Shown one piece after another: positions 26,768 to 40,265 of a stretch of 64,000 nt of DNA. The first letter of the stretch is position 1; the number at the start of each line of letters is the position of its first letter. Source of the DNA: Carya illinoinensis (Eukaryota; Streptophyta; Magnoliopsida; Fagales; Juglandaceae); NCBI RefSeq assembly GCF_018687715.1, contig NC_056752.1, positions 37,952,001 to 38,016,000 on the forward strand, in the 5' to 3' direction. The notes below the pieces were generated by a model, which was not told the DNA's origin, searched no databases, and worked only from the letters and a program-made list of their open reading frames with translations. The translations under genes were made by a program, and so were the position numbers.

Positions 26768-27150
26768 ATGAGAATTAGAGATTAGTTGAGATAAAAGTTA
26801 AAAATTAAATAAAATATTATTGAAATATATTTATTTAATATTATTTTTTATTTTGAGATTTAAAAAAGTTTAATTGTTTATATTATTTTGTATGGAAATT
26901 TCAAAAAGAAAAAATCTAGTTGCACAACTGTACACTAATATATATATATATACCAATCTAATGTGATTGGTCAAAAAGTAGATTTTATTAAAAATAGTGC
27001 TAATTTAAATTTTGAATATCATGAAAAAATCAGTATTGGTACGCAGATTAGTAAACGACTATACTTGTATGTAGCAAAATTCTTTTAAAAAACTGTAATG
27101 ATGATATGAGATGAAGAATTTTCTGAAAGCAAACAAGGCTTAGTCTTCTC
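26768..27150 (+). mobile_element. MITE family A, copy 2, carrying a nested family B element
   Basis: The outer sequence TATTATTTTGTATGGAAATT and, beyond the insert, CTGTAATGATGATATGAGATG align with the copy at 23766 and, in reverse, with the uninterrupted copy at 38235. The terminal inverted repeats are eroded, so the ends are approximate. Confidence 0.6.
26908..27082 (+). mobile_element. MITE family B, copy 3 (nested)
   Basis: A 175-bp element from GAAAAAATCTAGTTGC to GTAGCAAAATTC, flanked by a 9-bp duplication with one mismatch, TTTCAAAAA (26899-26907) and TTTTAAAAA (27083-27091). This duplication differs from that of the nested copy at 23923, so the two insertions are separate events. Confidence 0.85.
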
Positions 27151-29144
27151 GATCTGGAACTAGTTTTAATGATGATCTGCAGTACTCTCTTTGAAGTTTA
27201 AAATGATCGATAACACTATCCATATTAAAAATAAAAACAAGAACAAAGAACATTAAGGACAATATAATGATTTCATGTCTTAAAAAAAATGGGGAGGGTT
27301 CATGCATGTTAAAATTAAATTAAATTAAAGTTGATCAATTGGGTTGTCAAGTATCGAAGTTGTAGCTAATTAGGGGGGCATGTATTGCACCAATTAACAC
27401 GGCCTATGGCCGACCCTAGCTGGCTATTTATCTCATCTTAATTATATAGGTCATGATCATAAACTTACATTAAATACAAAATATTAATAAATGTAATTAC
27501 CCGCCATCTAATAAAGAATAAAATAATATATACATATATCGTGTGTGTGTGTGTGTATGCAATTATGGAACGGACATTAACATATTGTGTTTGCCAAAAG
27601 CATTAACAATATTAATGTCTAAAGTGACGCGAGGAATGGATAAAAAAGGTAGACGCTCAACTAGGAAATATATGCCAAAAGTAAATTTACACTGAAGAAT
27701 GATTACAATAACGCGTGGGCCATCATAAGATATGAGAAATCAAGCACCAAGTAAGTTCCTCGAATATTGTTAATGGGGGCAAGCAAGTACCAAGTTCTCT
27801 ATAGGTGTGTTGAAATAAAATTTAAATAATGACCATATTCATCTCTTCTCGACGTCATTTAAGTACATTTTTTTTGGACAAGTGACGGTATAAAATGATA
27901 TAAGAGCATATGTTTAAATTCTAATATCTATACTTTAACTCATTTGATAATTAAATATTCTACATATCAATTCTTAATTTGAATTCTAACTCTCGACTTC
28001 ACTACGAATACATCTTATCTACATTATCAATGGCCGACCCACGCGTCCCCCACCCCAAAAAAAAAAGTTTTTTAAAAATTCAAAATATCTACTCCTAAAT
28101 TTTATTTTTGATTCTATAAATATAATAATGTCTCTCCCAAAAAATTTATAATCCCCATGTGCTTTCTAAATTTTTCTAAAATTTCAATATACCTAGACAT
28201 GCTTATCTCCAATTCTTTTCCTATAGTTCCAAAAATCTTGTATGATTTTGATATATTATCTATTTTCAAGGATGTATCATTATCAAAATTAAATTAAAAC
28301 TAAGTTTAGGAGAAATAATAAATTTATTAATATGGATTCTAAAGTTTTTTGTTATACAATATTAGGCTTCTTAATATAGAATCTAAATTGAAAATGTAAG
28401 AAAAATCATTTAAATTTATAATTTATATGTTTTATGTGACAAGAAAATATCCATATTTTACATGAAACTTGATAACGTAGTTTAAATATTAGAATGAAAT
28501 ATGGCATTTTAAAAAATTATTTGGTAGTTTTTATAAAGAAAACAAATTCTAAATATTTTATTATAAAAATAATAATGGATGAGTCTTCTTATTCCATAAA
28601 ATATCTTTATCAGAAATCTAAAACATATATTAAGTTGTGTTTTTAAAATTTTTATTTCTACGTCATGTAAGCAGTAGCAAATTTTATTTCAGAAATCAAT
28701 TACTTAACAATGACAATACAAGTTGGTCCCTCTTCTTTAAGTTTTTTGTTTTAATCTATTTTTCTCCCGAAGACATAGTTCCTTTTCTTAATTAAAAAGG
28801 AGAATGAAGAGAAAGGGATGTGAAGTGTGAACGGGTTGTGGGTTTAGATCTCAAATAGATTTTAAGTACACAAACAGACGTGAGTGATGGGGGAACTTAG
28901 GCTGCTAGAAAGAATATGAAAGACGTAGTACTTAGCTTGGAGATCTAGGGCGCCAGGCATAAGTGATGAGAGAAAGACGCAGTGATCGAGCCGTCGAATG
29001 CTAGCTATTACATATAATATACGTACGATACGGCCTTTGTTAACTAATTAGGGTAGCGTGGGGTTCATGGGATAATTAAGAACGTCCTATATCCATATAA
29101 ATATATATATATATTCTGTTAATTGACTTCCCTATTCTTTACCT

Positions 29145-29178
<34 letters not shown>

Positions 29179-30530
29179 GAATTAATGTCCTAATTGCATG
29201 TCATCCTTAGCAGAAGAAGTAACATTAATCATGGAAGAGAAAATAAAAGGAAAACGTGAAGTGGAAGATATGTCCAAATATATATGCATGGTAGATCGAA
29301 CTCATGTCTAATGCTGAACTTCTAATTCCTAAATTGCTCCAAACATTGATCTTCTGAATAATTTGCAAAAAGTACAAAAGAAGTTAAAGTACTCGAATGT
29401 ATTCAAATCGGCTAATTTTAAATGAAAGCTGTACATATATGTTGAAATATAGTTGAGTGAGAATACACGTAATTAATTTATGCTACGTGTTGTGGTCCTA
29501 AGAATTGATGAATATTGATTTAAAACTGTTGCATGGTCCAAACCTCACATATTTGATATATTTAGGTTTTTTAAACTATAAACGTTACAATTATAAAAAG
29601 ATTTCATAAAAATAAATTTATAAACTTATATGAATTCATAGATCTCATAATAATAGCCTAATTTGATATGTGTGATAATCGAAGATCTCGGCCGATAATT
29701 TATGTCAAAAACACTTTAGAATTGGAAAGAGAAAGACAAACATAATATATGGATCTTATTATTATAATATATAGAAATTCCTCTTTTAAGACAAGATTTG
29801 TACAAAAATACATTTTTTTGCAGTGTCTCGCAATATTAAGTTGTATTTGGTTATTGAATCAAACTTAACTCATCTCAAACTAATTATTGATGGAACAAAT
29901 TACTTTTTTAACATTTCATAAAACAGTTAAACTCATATCAAACTGGTTCCTACATCTCAACTTATAAAAATTAAACTCATCTTAATTAGATCCATAAAAT
30001 ATTATTATTTACAAATTAACCTAAATCATCTCAATATCCAAACGTAACATAAATTTGTAAATTATAGGCCGGTAGTATTAAATATTGTAAAATTTGCATT
30101 ATATTATATATATTTTTCACCAACTATAAAAGTGTTTATATGTAAGAATTGCAGAAATCTCAAATTGTCGAATATTAGTGAGAAGAAGTGTTCGGTTTTC
30201 CTACTATTTCAAGTTTTGTGGCTTTGGGTGCCTATAAGAGAAATGGACGGCATGGTTCCGGAAAGGCCAAAGGAATCGAAAACCGTCAATCTCCACGGAA
30301 GCGATTAAACTCGGTACTTGCAGGCAGGCAGGCACGCACGCACGCACGCACAGATCCAGATCAGATGGGTGTGAAAGTCAAAGCGTCAAACTTCAAAAGC
30401 CTCTTGCTAACTATAATTGCTGTCAAGCTTAAGTGTTGGTTAAATCACTAAATTAATCGACTCACCATTGCGGCTATTCTCTCTCTCTCTCTCACAGAGG
30501 CTACCAGTTTTTTCAAACTCATCCATCTAT
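27151..30530. other. Intergenic DNA upstream of the MYB gene
   Basis: No gene seen. It holds GT microsatellites at about 27540-27556 and 29155-29178, a family A-like decayed MITE at about 29840-30050 (repeated TTAACTCATCTCA/AACTCATCTTA motifs in reverse orientation), and a CAGG/CACG run near 30322-30350. The last few hundred bases are the presumed MYB promoter. Confidence 0.55.
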
Positions 30531-30577
30531 CTATAAAAACCCATCCCTCCCGATCATTCTTGTAATAATCTAAATCT

Positions 30578-30610
<33 letters not shown>
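30531..30610 (+). promoter_or_regulatory. TATA box and CT-rich leader of the MYB108-like gene
   Basis: CTATAAAA at 30531-30538 lies 138 bp upstream of the ATG and is the best TATA box. A CT microsatellite (30580-30610) falls in the predicted leader. A second, shorter CT run is at 30478-30493. Transcription probably starts near 30565. Confidence 0.65.
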
Positions 30611-30613
<3 letters not shown>

Positions 30614-30675
30614 CTGTCTAAAAATCCAAAAGCATCTCTTTTTCAATCAATCGTTCCCCCATTTCAGGAAATAGA

Positions 30676-32389
30676 ATGGAAGTTAAAGGAAGAACTCGCA
30701 GCACCACCGTTCAGATCAGCGAGGACGAGATGGACCTTAGGAGAGGTCCCTGGACTGTTGATGAGGACTTCACCCTCATCAATTACATTGCGAATCACGG
30801 CGAGGGTCGCTGGAATTCCCTTGCTCGTTGTGCCGGTACGTGCTAAGTATTTTCCATCTACTTTCTTCTTTATAATATTCCCACACATACCAAAGATCAC
30901 ATAACATGTTTTTTTATCAACTCGCTCTTCACATGTTTCTAGCACCATGACTCGGATTCTGTCTCTGATATGGTTTTTTTTTTTTTTTTTTTTTTTTTCT
31001 CCTCTCTTAAAATCCCGGTTTAAAATCTGGTTTTCTACTTTCTTTCTTTTTTTCTCAAATTTAATGGACTTTACACAAAGATCCACATCATAGTTCGAAC
31101 ATATATATAAAGCAGATGTGCAGAAGCTAGCCTTATGTGTACTCCATAAGCTTTATGGAAAAAGACTTGAGCATGATGACAGATTCAATATGGGTTCTAT
31201 GTGTACAAACGAAATGATATATGCTAGCTAGAATATTGTTCTTGCCGTACATCAGATATTTATAAAGCATAATTTGTTAGCACTCGCGCATAAAGTCACG
31301 AGTGGAAAAAAGAACAAGAAAGAATAAAAATGCAATAGCTCTTCTTTCTTTCTCTCAATATTTGTTGTCATGATCAAACTTTACCAAAATCGATCTTGGT
31401 TTCTTCAAACAGGTTTGAAACGAACTGGAAAGAGCTGCAGATTAAGGTGGCTCAACTATCTTCGACCCGATGTTCGTCGTGGAAACATCACCCTAGAAGA
31501 ACAGCTTATGATTCTTGACCTTCATTCCCGTTGGGGAAACCGGTAAGTACATGCGTATAACGTACGAACGTCATAATTATTAATCCAAACTGTTTGTTTG
31601 TTGGGTTTCTTTGATTCAACCCTAATTAATCCTTACCGAAAACTGGTTGTTTGCATCTGTAACAGATGGTCTAAAATTGCACAACACTTGCCGGGACGAA
31701 CTGACAACGAGATCAAGAACTACTGGAGAACTCGTGTCCAAAAGCACGCCAAGCAGCTGAAATGCGACGTGAACAGCAAGCAATTCAAGGACACCATGCG
31801 TTATCTTTGGATGCCAAGGTTGGTCGAGCGCATTCAAGCCGCTGCAACCGCTCCCACCAGTACCTCCACCGTGCAGGCTGGCGCCATCAATGGAACTTCT
31901 TCCATCGGCTCAGCCACCTCCAGCATCACTTCTACCAATACCAATCACCACCTAATAAACAATAATAACCTTGACATCCACGCGGGCCAGATGGTTTTGC
32001 CACCAGCAGGGTTTAATAATATTGGCCAACGTGACTTTGGGGGTACTGCACAGATTACTCCGAGTTACACGCCGGAGAATTCTAGCACGGGGGCCTCATC
32101 GTCGGACTCTTACGGGGCACCTCAGATATCACCGGTATCCGACTTGACTGATTATTACAACATCCCGGTTTGTAACAACCCCAGTCAGGATTATTTCCCG
32201 GTCGGGTACCCAGACCAGAGCTTAACTAGCCCATCTGGAAATTACTTCAACACCGGATTACTGGGTTTGCAAGCTATGGAGCAGAGCAACCAGTGGGCGC
32301 TGGACGGTGCGGACACGTCGGACAATTTGTGGAATGTTGAGGACACGTGGTTTTTACAGCAGCAGCTCAACAACATGAACAGCCTTTGA
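30676..32389 (+). CDS. MYB108: R2R3-MYB transcription factor, MYB108-like (subgroup 20)
   Basis: Three exons with GT-AG borders (30676-30835, 31413-31542, 31666-32389) encode 337 residues. R2 (about residues 22-73) has tryptophans 26, 46 and 66; R3 (about 75-124) has Ile79, Trp98 and Trp117. [20 protein letters not shown] and [15 protein letters not shown] are the subgroup 20 signature (MYB2, MYB62, MYB108, MYB112). The C-terminus, with [23 protein letters not shown] and a final [16 protein letters not shown], follows MYB108/BOS1 closely. The protein should act in the nucleus as a DNA-binding regulator. In Arabidopsis the family member works in wound, necrotroph, jasmonate and anther responses; that is family knowledge. 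Intron positions, after Ala53 and in Arg97, are the usual R2R3 sites. The gene looks intact. Whether it is the direct MYB108 orthologue or a close paralogue cannot be decided here. Confidence 0.95.
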
Positions 32390-35300
32390 AACGCGGAAGT
32401 GAATGGATGTAATTTACGTACGTACGTACGTCATTTAGCGTAACAAAAAAAACAGAGAAATCAGAAAGGCATGGGAGAAAGAGAACAAATTAGAAATTAA
32501 GAATTATGAAATTAATTAGAATAATTCTAATTTAGGATACATGTAGATTTATGAAAGACGAGAACAGAGAGGTCTAATTGTGAATTATTCAGTTTGTATC
32601 TTTCTGTTTTTTTTTTTTTTTTTTTTAATTTATTTTCTACATATTGGGGTGGGGAAATTTGTAATTTGAGGTGCCTTTTTCTTTTTTTGCAATCTAATTC
32701 TTTGAAATAATCTACCGTGTGTTTGTTTGTAATCTTTTCCTTTACGGGTCTTCAATTTCTTATTGATGGGTAATTGCACTGAAAACTAATAGGTTTAGAT
32801 AATATACATTTATAATAATATTAATTAAGAATAATGTTATATATATTTGTAGAGTGTGTAAGTACTATATAATCATTTTAAAAAAATATAAAATTTATTA
32901 TTAAAAAATTAATTTTTTTAATTTTATATTTATTTATTTATTTTAAAATAATTACACAATACTTATACATTCACGATTATAACTATAATTTTTAATTAAA
33001 TATATGCATAATTGGTTCCACTACTTTAATTACAAAAGTCCTTATTGAACTGATATTATAATAAATATACTTAAGGTTAAGTCGTGTAGTATTTGAGAGC
33101 TTGTCCATGGGGCCTGAACATGGGAGATGCTAGGAGGGGTGGGGTCGGAGGATTAAAGTCCCCCTCCCCATGTTCTAGATTGGTGAAAGGTAATTGGCAA
33201 TCATTTTGGAGTCGTGGATTTACGTGATTGGTAGACGTATATATTGAGTTAGCCCAATTAATACGGACAACTTTCGGAAGGCATATATAGCTAGTAATTT
33301 AAAAAACGATCTTATCGTGTTAACATGATTCAAAGGCCACCTAAGTACAATTCCGATAAGTTGTTCTTTTGCTTTCCGACGTACGGACGGACAAGAGTGT
33401 TTGGAACCCACTTACCAAGACAAAACATCATTATACTTAGACAAACACCATTTTATCTTAAAAAAAAAATATTGGGTAATGTCAATTTGTTCCGAGGTTA
33501 AAAATTACGAGTTCGTGAAAAAAAAAAAAACACAGAAGCTCACACGTGGAATTGAGACTAAAAAAGTCGTCCAAAACGTGATGGAATAGTGCAGAGAGAG
33601 AGAGAGGGGGGGCGGGGGTCATGGCGGCTGGGAATCTTTTGTAGGCCGCGTGCCTTTAAGAGAAGCCACCAAAGTGGTCCCCTTGTGAGTGAGGTGTTGT
33701 GGATGTGCCACGTGTTAAATTAAAGGTTGCTTTTTTAATTATTTATGATTATGGACAGAAGCACCGGCCGCCGCAACCCTTGAAACAGCTCCAAATATTA
33801 GAAGTCCGCGTTTGAACTGTACTCCTATTATTTTCTTTTAAATTATTGGCCCTACTCTCCACATACAGACTCATCTATATAAATTTATGGATAAATCTTT
33901 TCGTTTTTTTCTTAAAAAAATATTTTAATGAAGTATTCTACCCATGTTAATTAAGACACATCACACTCTTAATAATTTAAAAAAAAAAATGATTTTAAGG
34001 GTGTAATACCTTAGCTTTGATAGTAAATTGACTAGGAATTTTAAAAATAAAATAAAATAATAGTAATAAACTAAATTCATGTGTTTTTTAGCATAAATAG
34101 ATCTAATCCATATTTAGAATTTGAACTGAATTCATTTTAATTTTAAATTAAATTTAATATCTAAATATTAAAATTTTAAATTACTAAATTCATCTTAATT
34201 TAAAATTTATTTACATATAAAATTTATAAATTTTTTCAACTCAACATTTATTTATATATGAGACTCATAATTTTTTTTAATTTTTTTTAAATATATTTAA
34301 ATTTATCTTAATATTTAAATATATGTAAACTTATTTTAAATAAATTTTATAAAATTTATTTTATTAAACGGAGACTTAAATAGAAAGTATTTAATCCTTC
34401 GGTCCTCGGAATAGAATGTATAGGCTATAGCACCCGAGCTAAAAAAAATAAAAATAATAATATAATAGAATGTGTAGCTGGACTCCACAACAATGGCACC
34501 CGTTGAGTTCTTCGACAATTCAAATAAATCTTCCAGTGGTGGGGCCCACTTTGGAGAACTATATACAATGAATTCCCAGTCAATATGTGGGTCCATCGTA
34601 GTCCCCGGGCTTCGAATTCCATGAGGCATCTGGTGCTATGACTTGTGGGACCTAAAATGATATGGAACTGTGCTATTGAACACCGTTATTGTCACCAGTA
34701 CTCGTCACTCTCTCTCCGTGATTGATATTATTAGCAGAAAAGGTACTTAAAAATCTTCACCAATTTAATTTCAGGTGGCTATGCCAATGCTACATGTTTA
34801 CTCTCATTGTCACATTGTTTTACTTTAGAATTATTCATTTCACAAAAATTATACCTATATGCTAATGCATTAAACATGTTAATTTAATATTAAATAATAT
34901 ATATTTTCATTTTTTATAAAATAAATATTATATTTATACAGAAATTTGTCAGAACATTATCATCATTCGAGAATATGCACCCAGATATCTAATTTGTGGT
35001 CGATGTTTTTTAAAATATAAATATATTTTTTTAAATTTCCAGTTAGTATGAAATCTAGGCCACATGTCGTTACAGAGGGGAGGTAGAGTTATTTTTGGGA
35101 AAACAAAGAAACATGGAAACGAGCCCACTTGGGATATACATGGGTGCACTTTTGATCGTGTCTTTTCAATAAGACCTTTAAAGCCGTTTGACATTTCATT
35201 CACACAATTTCCTTCACATCCTCGTTTATCACTTGCGTGAAGCTTTGTACTGAAAGCGAGAGCACACAATTAAATGGTTGTAGTAGTAGTAGGTCTTTGA

Positions 35301-36451
35301 AAGCCATCACGACCACAGATTCGAAGGACGAGGGGGGTTGAGTTGAACAACAAACCTTTTGTACGTTGGTGTTATCTCTTTTCAATTTTCTAGGTCATGT
35401 CCTTAAAATGTGTAGAACATCTTCCTTACCCGCAAAACATAAAGTGAGTGCCCGTGTTGGCATTCCACTATTGCGAAGAATGACATGTCTTTGCGATTTT
35501 GTGCTTATCCTGTCCATACATTAACACGTACGCTTTCTTCTTCTTTTTCTTTTAAGAAAATGGGAGACAAAGGGTGATCAACATAGTAATTTTTTCTAAC
35601 GTGATCATAGGAGCCACTGTTTGTTGTGGAATATATGGTTTGAGCTATAGCTATTGTCTCAAGAGCAAATCAACTGCCACAACATTTCTAAAATATTCAA
35701 TTGGTTCAAAACCCATTCAATGACTCAAAAATGACTAGAAGTAATTTCAATTTATGTCTGGACTCGAACTCTTAATCTCAAAACCATGTAATACAAGCTC
35801 GCACTAATTACTCTACCACCTCGACGGATAATACGTACACTTTCATTTATGAGTAATCATTTTCTTTATTCTATATTTTGTCATATTCAATTACATTTAC
35901 CATATGATACATTTTAGGTACTGTTTATCATTTCAGTGGTTGATAATAACGATCACTTGAAATGTATCGTATCAATATATATATTAATAGGCCGGATGGT
36001 ATAATATTATTGAATGAAGAGTAACATTACTCTTCTTAATTTAAATAAATAATTCTAAAAAGATTTTGGTGCGATTGCATGTATGCAGGTTCAACAGGGT
36101 TGCACGAGCACAGTAGTAAAGTCAAGCTGGAACCACGTAATACATTATTTTTTCCGAATTATATGGGTCATTAATTGATATTATAGTTTAGTTAGTTCGA
36201 CTCTACTTATATTGCTCATGAACATTTAGCTCGTCACTGTTTTTCGCTAAAAAAATAAAATAGTACATGACTTTCAACGACAAAATTAATAGAAAGAAAG
36301 GAGTCTCGAGAAGATAAGACTGAAGTACAATGTGATTTTTTATTTTATATGAGTAATTTAAAATGCAGATCATTATTTTAAATCTCAATCATTGTTCTCA
36401 ATTTAAATGTTTAATATTTCGTGTCGACGGTTCTTTATTTATCATTTTTTA
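32390..36451. other. Intergenic DNA downstream of the MYB gene
   Basis: The MYB 3' UTR occupies the first few hundred bases, with a T22 run near 32607-32628. No further gene is recognised. Minus-strand open frames at 34336-34629 and 34949-35385 have no visible domain. A 41-codon plus-strand frame from the ATG at 34494, in good context (ACAACAATGGC), is possible but unsupported. A GA tract followed by G-rich sequence is at 33594-33618. Confidence 0.5.
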
Positions 36452-36675
36452 AAGAGAAATATTTTTTGCAGTCCGGAAATGTAGTCGGCGTGCAGTCGTA
36501 AAAAAAAAGTGAATTAATACAGGACCTATATGAAAAAAAAAAATTATTTTTATAACTTTTTTTTATTCATGTAGGTCCCCCTGAATATAAAATAATTTTT
36601 TTATAATTTTTTTTATTCATTCCTTACAGCCGACTGCACGCCGACTGCATTTGCTGACTGTATCTAGCAAAGCCC
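36452..36675. mobile_element. MITE family C, copy 1
   Basis: A foldback element of about 225 bp. The left arm GTAGTCGGCGTGCAGTCG and right arm GCCGACTGCACGCCGACTGC are inverted, separated by A/T-rich sequence and GGACCTA/TAGGTCC motifs. The right end reads GCAAAGCCC; the left end has diverged. It matches the copy at 50932. Confidence 0.75.
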
Positions 36676-39278
36676 TTTTTTAAACGTGTTGAATATGCTA
36701 AATCAAATCGTGATAAATGTTATGCGGGCAAAAAAATAGATAAATAATGACATGAAAAAATCTCCATTATTTCGTCTGGATAATGCGATTGGGAGGCCAA
36801 GGTCCTTTGGATCAATTGAAAACACCTTGGTTTCTCATTAAGAAAACCAAGGATCGAATCTTCCCTCTCCATGTAAAAAAAAAAAAAGCGATTGGGAGTA
36901 TATAAAGAAAAAAAAAAAACTCTTCAACTAAGAAATAATAAGAGATATTGGTATAGTGCATAAACTATTATCTTTCAATTTAAAATGTAGGTTCTAAGGG
37001 TCGGTTCGGTTTGGTTGGTCAGTTCGGTTTGGAATGGAATAGTTATTCCAAAATTTGGTTACATTTTATTTTATAAGAAATGGGTGTTCCTTAAGGAATA
37101 ATCATTCCTAGATCAAAATGAGGAACAACTAAGAGGAATGGCTCCCGATCATGACTACAAAATTATTAAAATAGCCGAGAATTGTCTGAGTGACCGCTAT
37201 ATATGGCTAGAGGGTGGTCAAGTCACCCTCAGAAGGCTATTTTAATGGTGGTCTAGCTACTCTTATATGGGCGTTGTAAGTGAAGAATTTGTTGAAATTA
37301 GATATGTTAGAGATTTCACTCTAATTTTAATCACACACTTTAATATAAGAATGGATTAAAGTAATAAGAATGAGTATTCTTGTGAGAATGAGAAAGAATG
37401 AAAATACCATTCTGCGAACGGCCAAACATGAGCTATATATGAATTTGAAGTTACAATCAGTACGTTTCTAGTTTGAAGTTACAATATTTTTAATTTTTGG
37501 ATGCATCTCATGTCAGCAGTAGCTAAATTTCAATTCCAATTGAAAAGTCGCATGATATATAACATGGACATTTAAATCAAGTTGTGAATCAGAACATAAT
37601 GGACCATTAAAATTTAAACCAAAAAGAGATGATTGGAGTTGAGTATGGATAAACCCAAGACATGGATTAGGTAATGGACCTCTATAAAGGCCAGCCACAA
37701 GGAATCGATCGATCTTAACTTGTAAATATAACTAATTTTGGACTTTTTTCGCTTGATTACATTAAGATCATCATCGTACGGCGGGTATCTCGACCACTCA
37801 ACCTTAGATTTTCATTCAAACACACATTAACCGATGTCTCCTGCTTCCTAATATGAATGATGGTTTGTAGCTGGCCAGTAAGTTAAAAACATGAAAGCAT
37901 GGGGCGCATGCATGCCTGTCTTTGTGACTCCTTTTAGGTTTCGACAAGGATGATCAATTGGAGAAATGCGTTGGTTCACGAAAGCAGACGATGAAGTTAT
38001 GTTTATGACAAATCAACACGTTAAGAAAATGTTCATCCCGTGAAATAGATAAATATATAGTATAAATGTTGATCAGTCTATATAACTTAACTTATCACGT
38101 GCATGATCAAATAACGTTAGTTTAAACTGTATTATTTTTTCTATTTTTTTTTCCAGACCAAATATTTCTCTACTTCTTTTTCCGTATTTTGTCATGTATT
38201 CGTTGAGAAGAAAGTCTTTGACGTGAATAATTTAGTTTAGATACAGAAACAGTTTCATCTCATATCATCTTACCTCATCTTATTATTTTAATTTTTTTAA
38301 ATTTTTACACAAAATATAATAAACAATTCAATTTAAAAAAGTTGTAATAATGAAATGAGATAAAATGAATAAATCAGAGTATTTATCAATCCTAACGACT
38401 TCTTAACAGACGGGTTATATTAGTAGCCTATAAGAATATTTATGCATGGATAAGGTGAAGGTTCACTTGGAGCCTAGAGAATCAGAGATCAGGGTCTCAT
38501 CTTCAAGTTTAATAGAAAAACAAAATAAAAGCTCTATTTCATATGATTTGTTATTTTATTAATCCAGATATTTTGTTTATTTCTCATAATCCTTAATTTA
38601 GTATGGGATAAAAAAACAAAGTACGTAGGATATATATATATACTCTTACATAAATAACATCCTTCTAATTTTCCGAGCAACTCAAACCGGCCGGATTTTT
38701 GAACAGACAGAGTTTGAAAATGCCAATTCCCGGCCATATAATTCCGACCTGATTATTCCAAATATATGTTATTATTTATCATGTTTTTTAATATTAAATT
38801 TCCAAAATGAAGTTAAAAACTTTCGAGGATAACTAGAAATAGGATACTAAAATCCAACCGATCGAGTTGCATAGAAAAAACCAGGTACAATTGAGTCAAA
38901 CAATGCCTCAAATGGAGTAAAAATAAATAAAAAAATCAACCTTTTACCAAGTGGACATACACGTACAGTACTTTTATAGGGCGGGAGTAGTGCCATCTAT
39001 TGTGTAAATTGCCACAGTACCCAAAAAAGGGTAGGGTGAGTAATTATATAGGGTCGGCTATTATGTTGTTATAGCTGGTCGTGCCGTTTAGGCCATTTTT
39101 TTTAAAATATTTTTTTCATATTTTTTAATATATTTAATTTTTTTAAAAAAGTACATATCAATATATTTAAAATTACTTTCTTAATTATTAAGTAAAAAAA
39201 AAATATTTTGACCGAGTAGTATACTTGAGCGATACCACCTAAACGACATAGTAGATTTATAAAATCAAAAAATATATA
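36676..39278. other. Intergenic DNA with MITE remnants
   Basis: No gene seen. A hAT-like foldback remnant spans about 37008-37425: left GTTTGGTTGGTCAGTTCGG, right complement GTTTGGCCGTTCGC, with an inner hairpin at 37168-37243. An uninterrupted family A MITE in reverse orientation is at about 38235-38375. Confidence 0.55.
38235..38375 (-). mobile_element. MITE family A, uninterrupted copy
   Basis: In reverse complement it reads TATTATATTTTGTGTAAAAATTT followed by AAGATGAGGTAAGATG, the same order as the copies at 23766 and 26768 but with no family B insert. It therefore shows the empty-site structure. Confidence 0.65.
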
Positions 39279-39385
39279 CAGCAGCCTCACACTGTTTCAT
39301 ACTATTAAAAAATATAAATTTACTATTTTACCCTCTTCTATTTTACACTGATGTGTTAAGTGTGAGACTGCTGTGTAGCAGTGCT
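39279..39385. mobile_element. Short foldback MITE (family E)
   Basis: About 105 bp with inverted ends. The left is CAGCAGCCTCACACTGTTTC and the right complement is CAGCAGTCTCACACTTAAC, around an AT-rich core. Only one copy is seen in the window and no convincing target duplication. Confidence 0.6.
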
Positions 39386-40265
39386 TTTATAACATTATTT
39401 ATCCAACATTGTACAAATTAAAAGAATTAATTGAATACTGTAAACCTTGACCCACCCATTTACTCCAAATTATTTTATATTATAGTAGTGATCATCAAAT
39501 TAACAGCTTATTTCGTCCCTTGAATTGATCAACTCATGTTTAACGTACAATAATATTATTATAATAACACCCCACACTCACGCGGGTCAAGCCCGCATTA
39601 ATTTTAATCTATTTCAAGTTAAATGACTTAGTGGCATCTGACGAGTGTCATGACTCATTTCGTTCAGCACGATTCCTCCAAAATATATTTGGTCAATATT
39701 AGGTATTTTATTTTAATTTTATAATATTTCTTTTTTGAAAAGATATACATAATTATTTTACACTCCCGAACTATATATTAAAGTAGTCAATTCGTTTTTT
39801 GTCACTTGTTGATAACTTGTACCCTACCCTGGATTATGATCTATCTAATTGTCAAGATTGTACAATATTTTAATAATTTTGATGGTTTGTTTTTATAAAT
39901 TAAATAAAAAAAGTGGTACTTAATTTGACATGCATATTTAAATTAATTAAGAAAACTGGATTTTATTTAAGTTATCTAAATAAAGCAGACAGTTGTGGAA
40001 ATATCTGATCTGAATTGCTATCTAAAAAGAAAGGTCACGATCTCCATTGTTCATTGTGGTGGATATCGAACAAGAATGTGGCTAACCATACCAGGCTGAC
40101 TTCTTTTATCAGATCCGGTTTGTCTGGAATGGGCCATCTCCTATGGTGTGTCATTGGATGAACTCATTTGTTTCTCATCTCTCCCCATGGCCCATGTTCT
40201 CCCCGTCCAAACAGAATGTCAGAGTTTCACGAGATGGGTTTTGTAAAGTTGAAATTACCCACGTA

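Noticed and set aside
23766..27150. MITE A plus B as one composite element that moved twice
   Set aside because: The two B inserts have different 9-bp target duplications at slightly different positions in A, so they are separate insertions.
30664..31086. 140-codon minus-strand frame over MYB exon 1 and intron 1
   Set aside because: It is the antisense shadow of the conserved MYB exon plus a T-rich intron run (poly-K).
36790..36890. Possible tRNA-like B box (AAGGATCGAATCTTCC)
   Set aside because: There is no cloverleaf and no A box at the right distance; it is a decayed repeat with inverted CCAAGG pieces.
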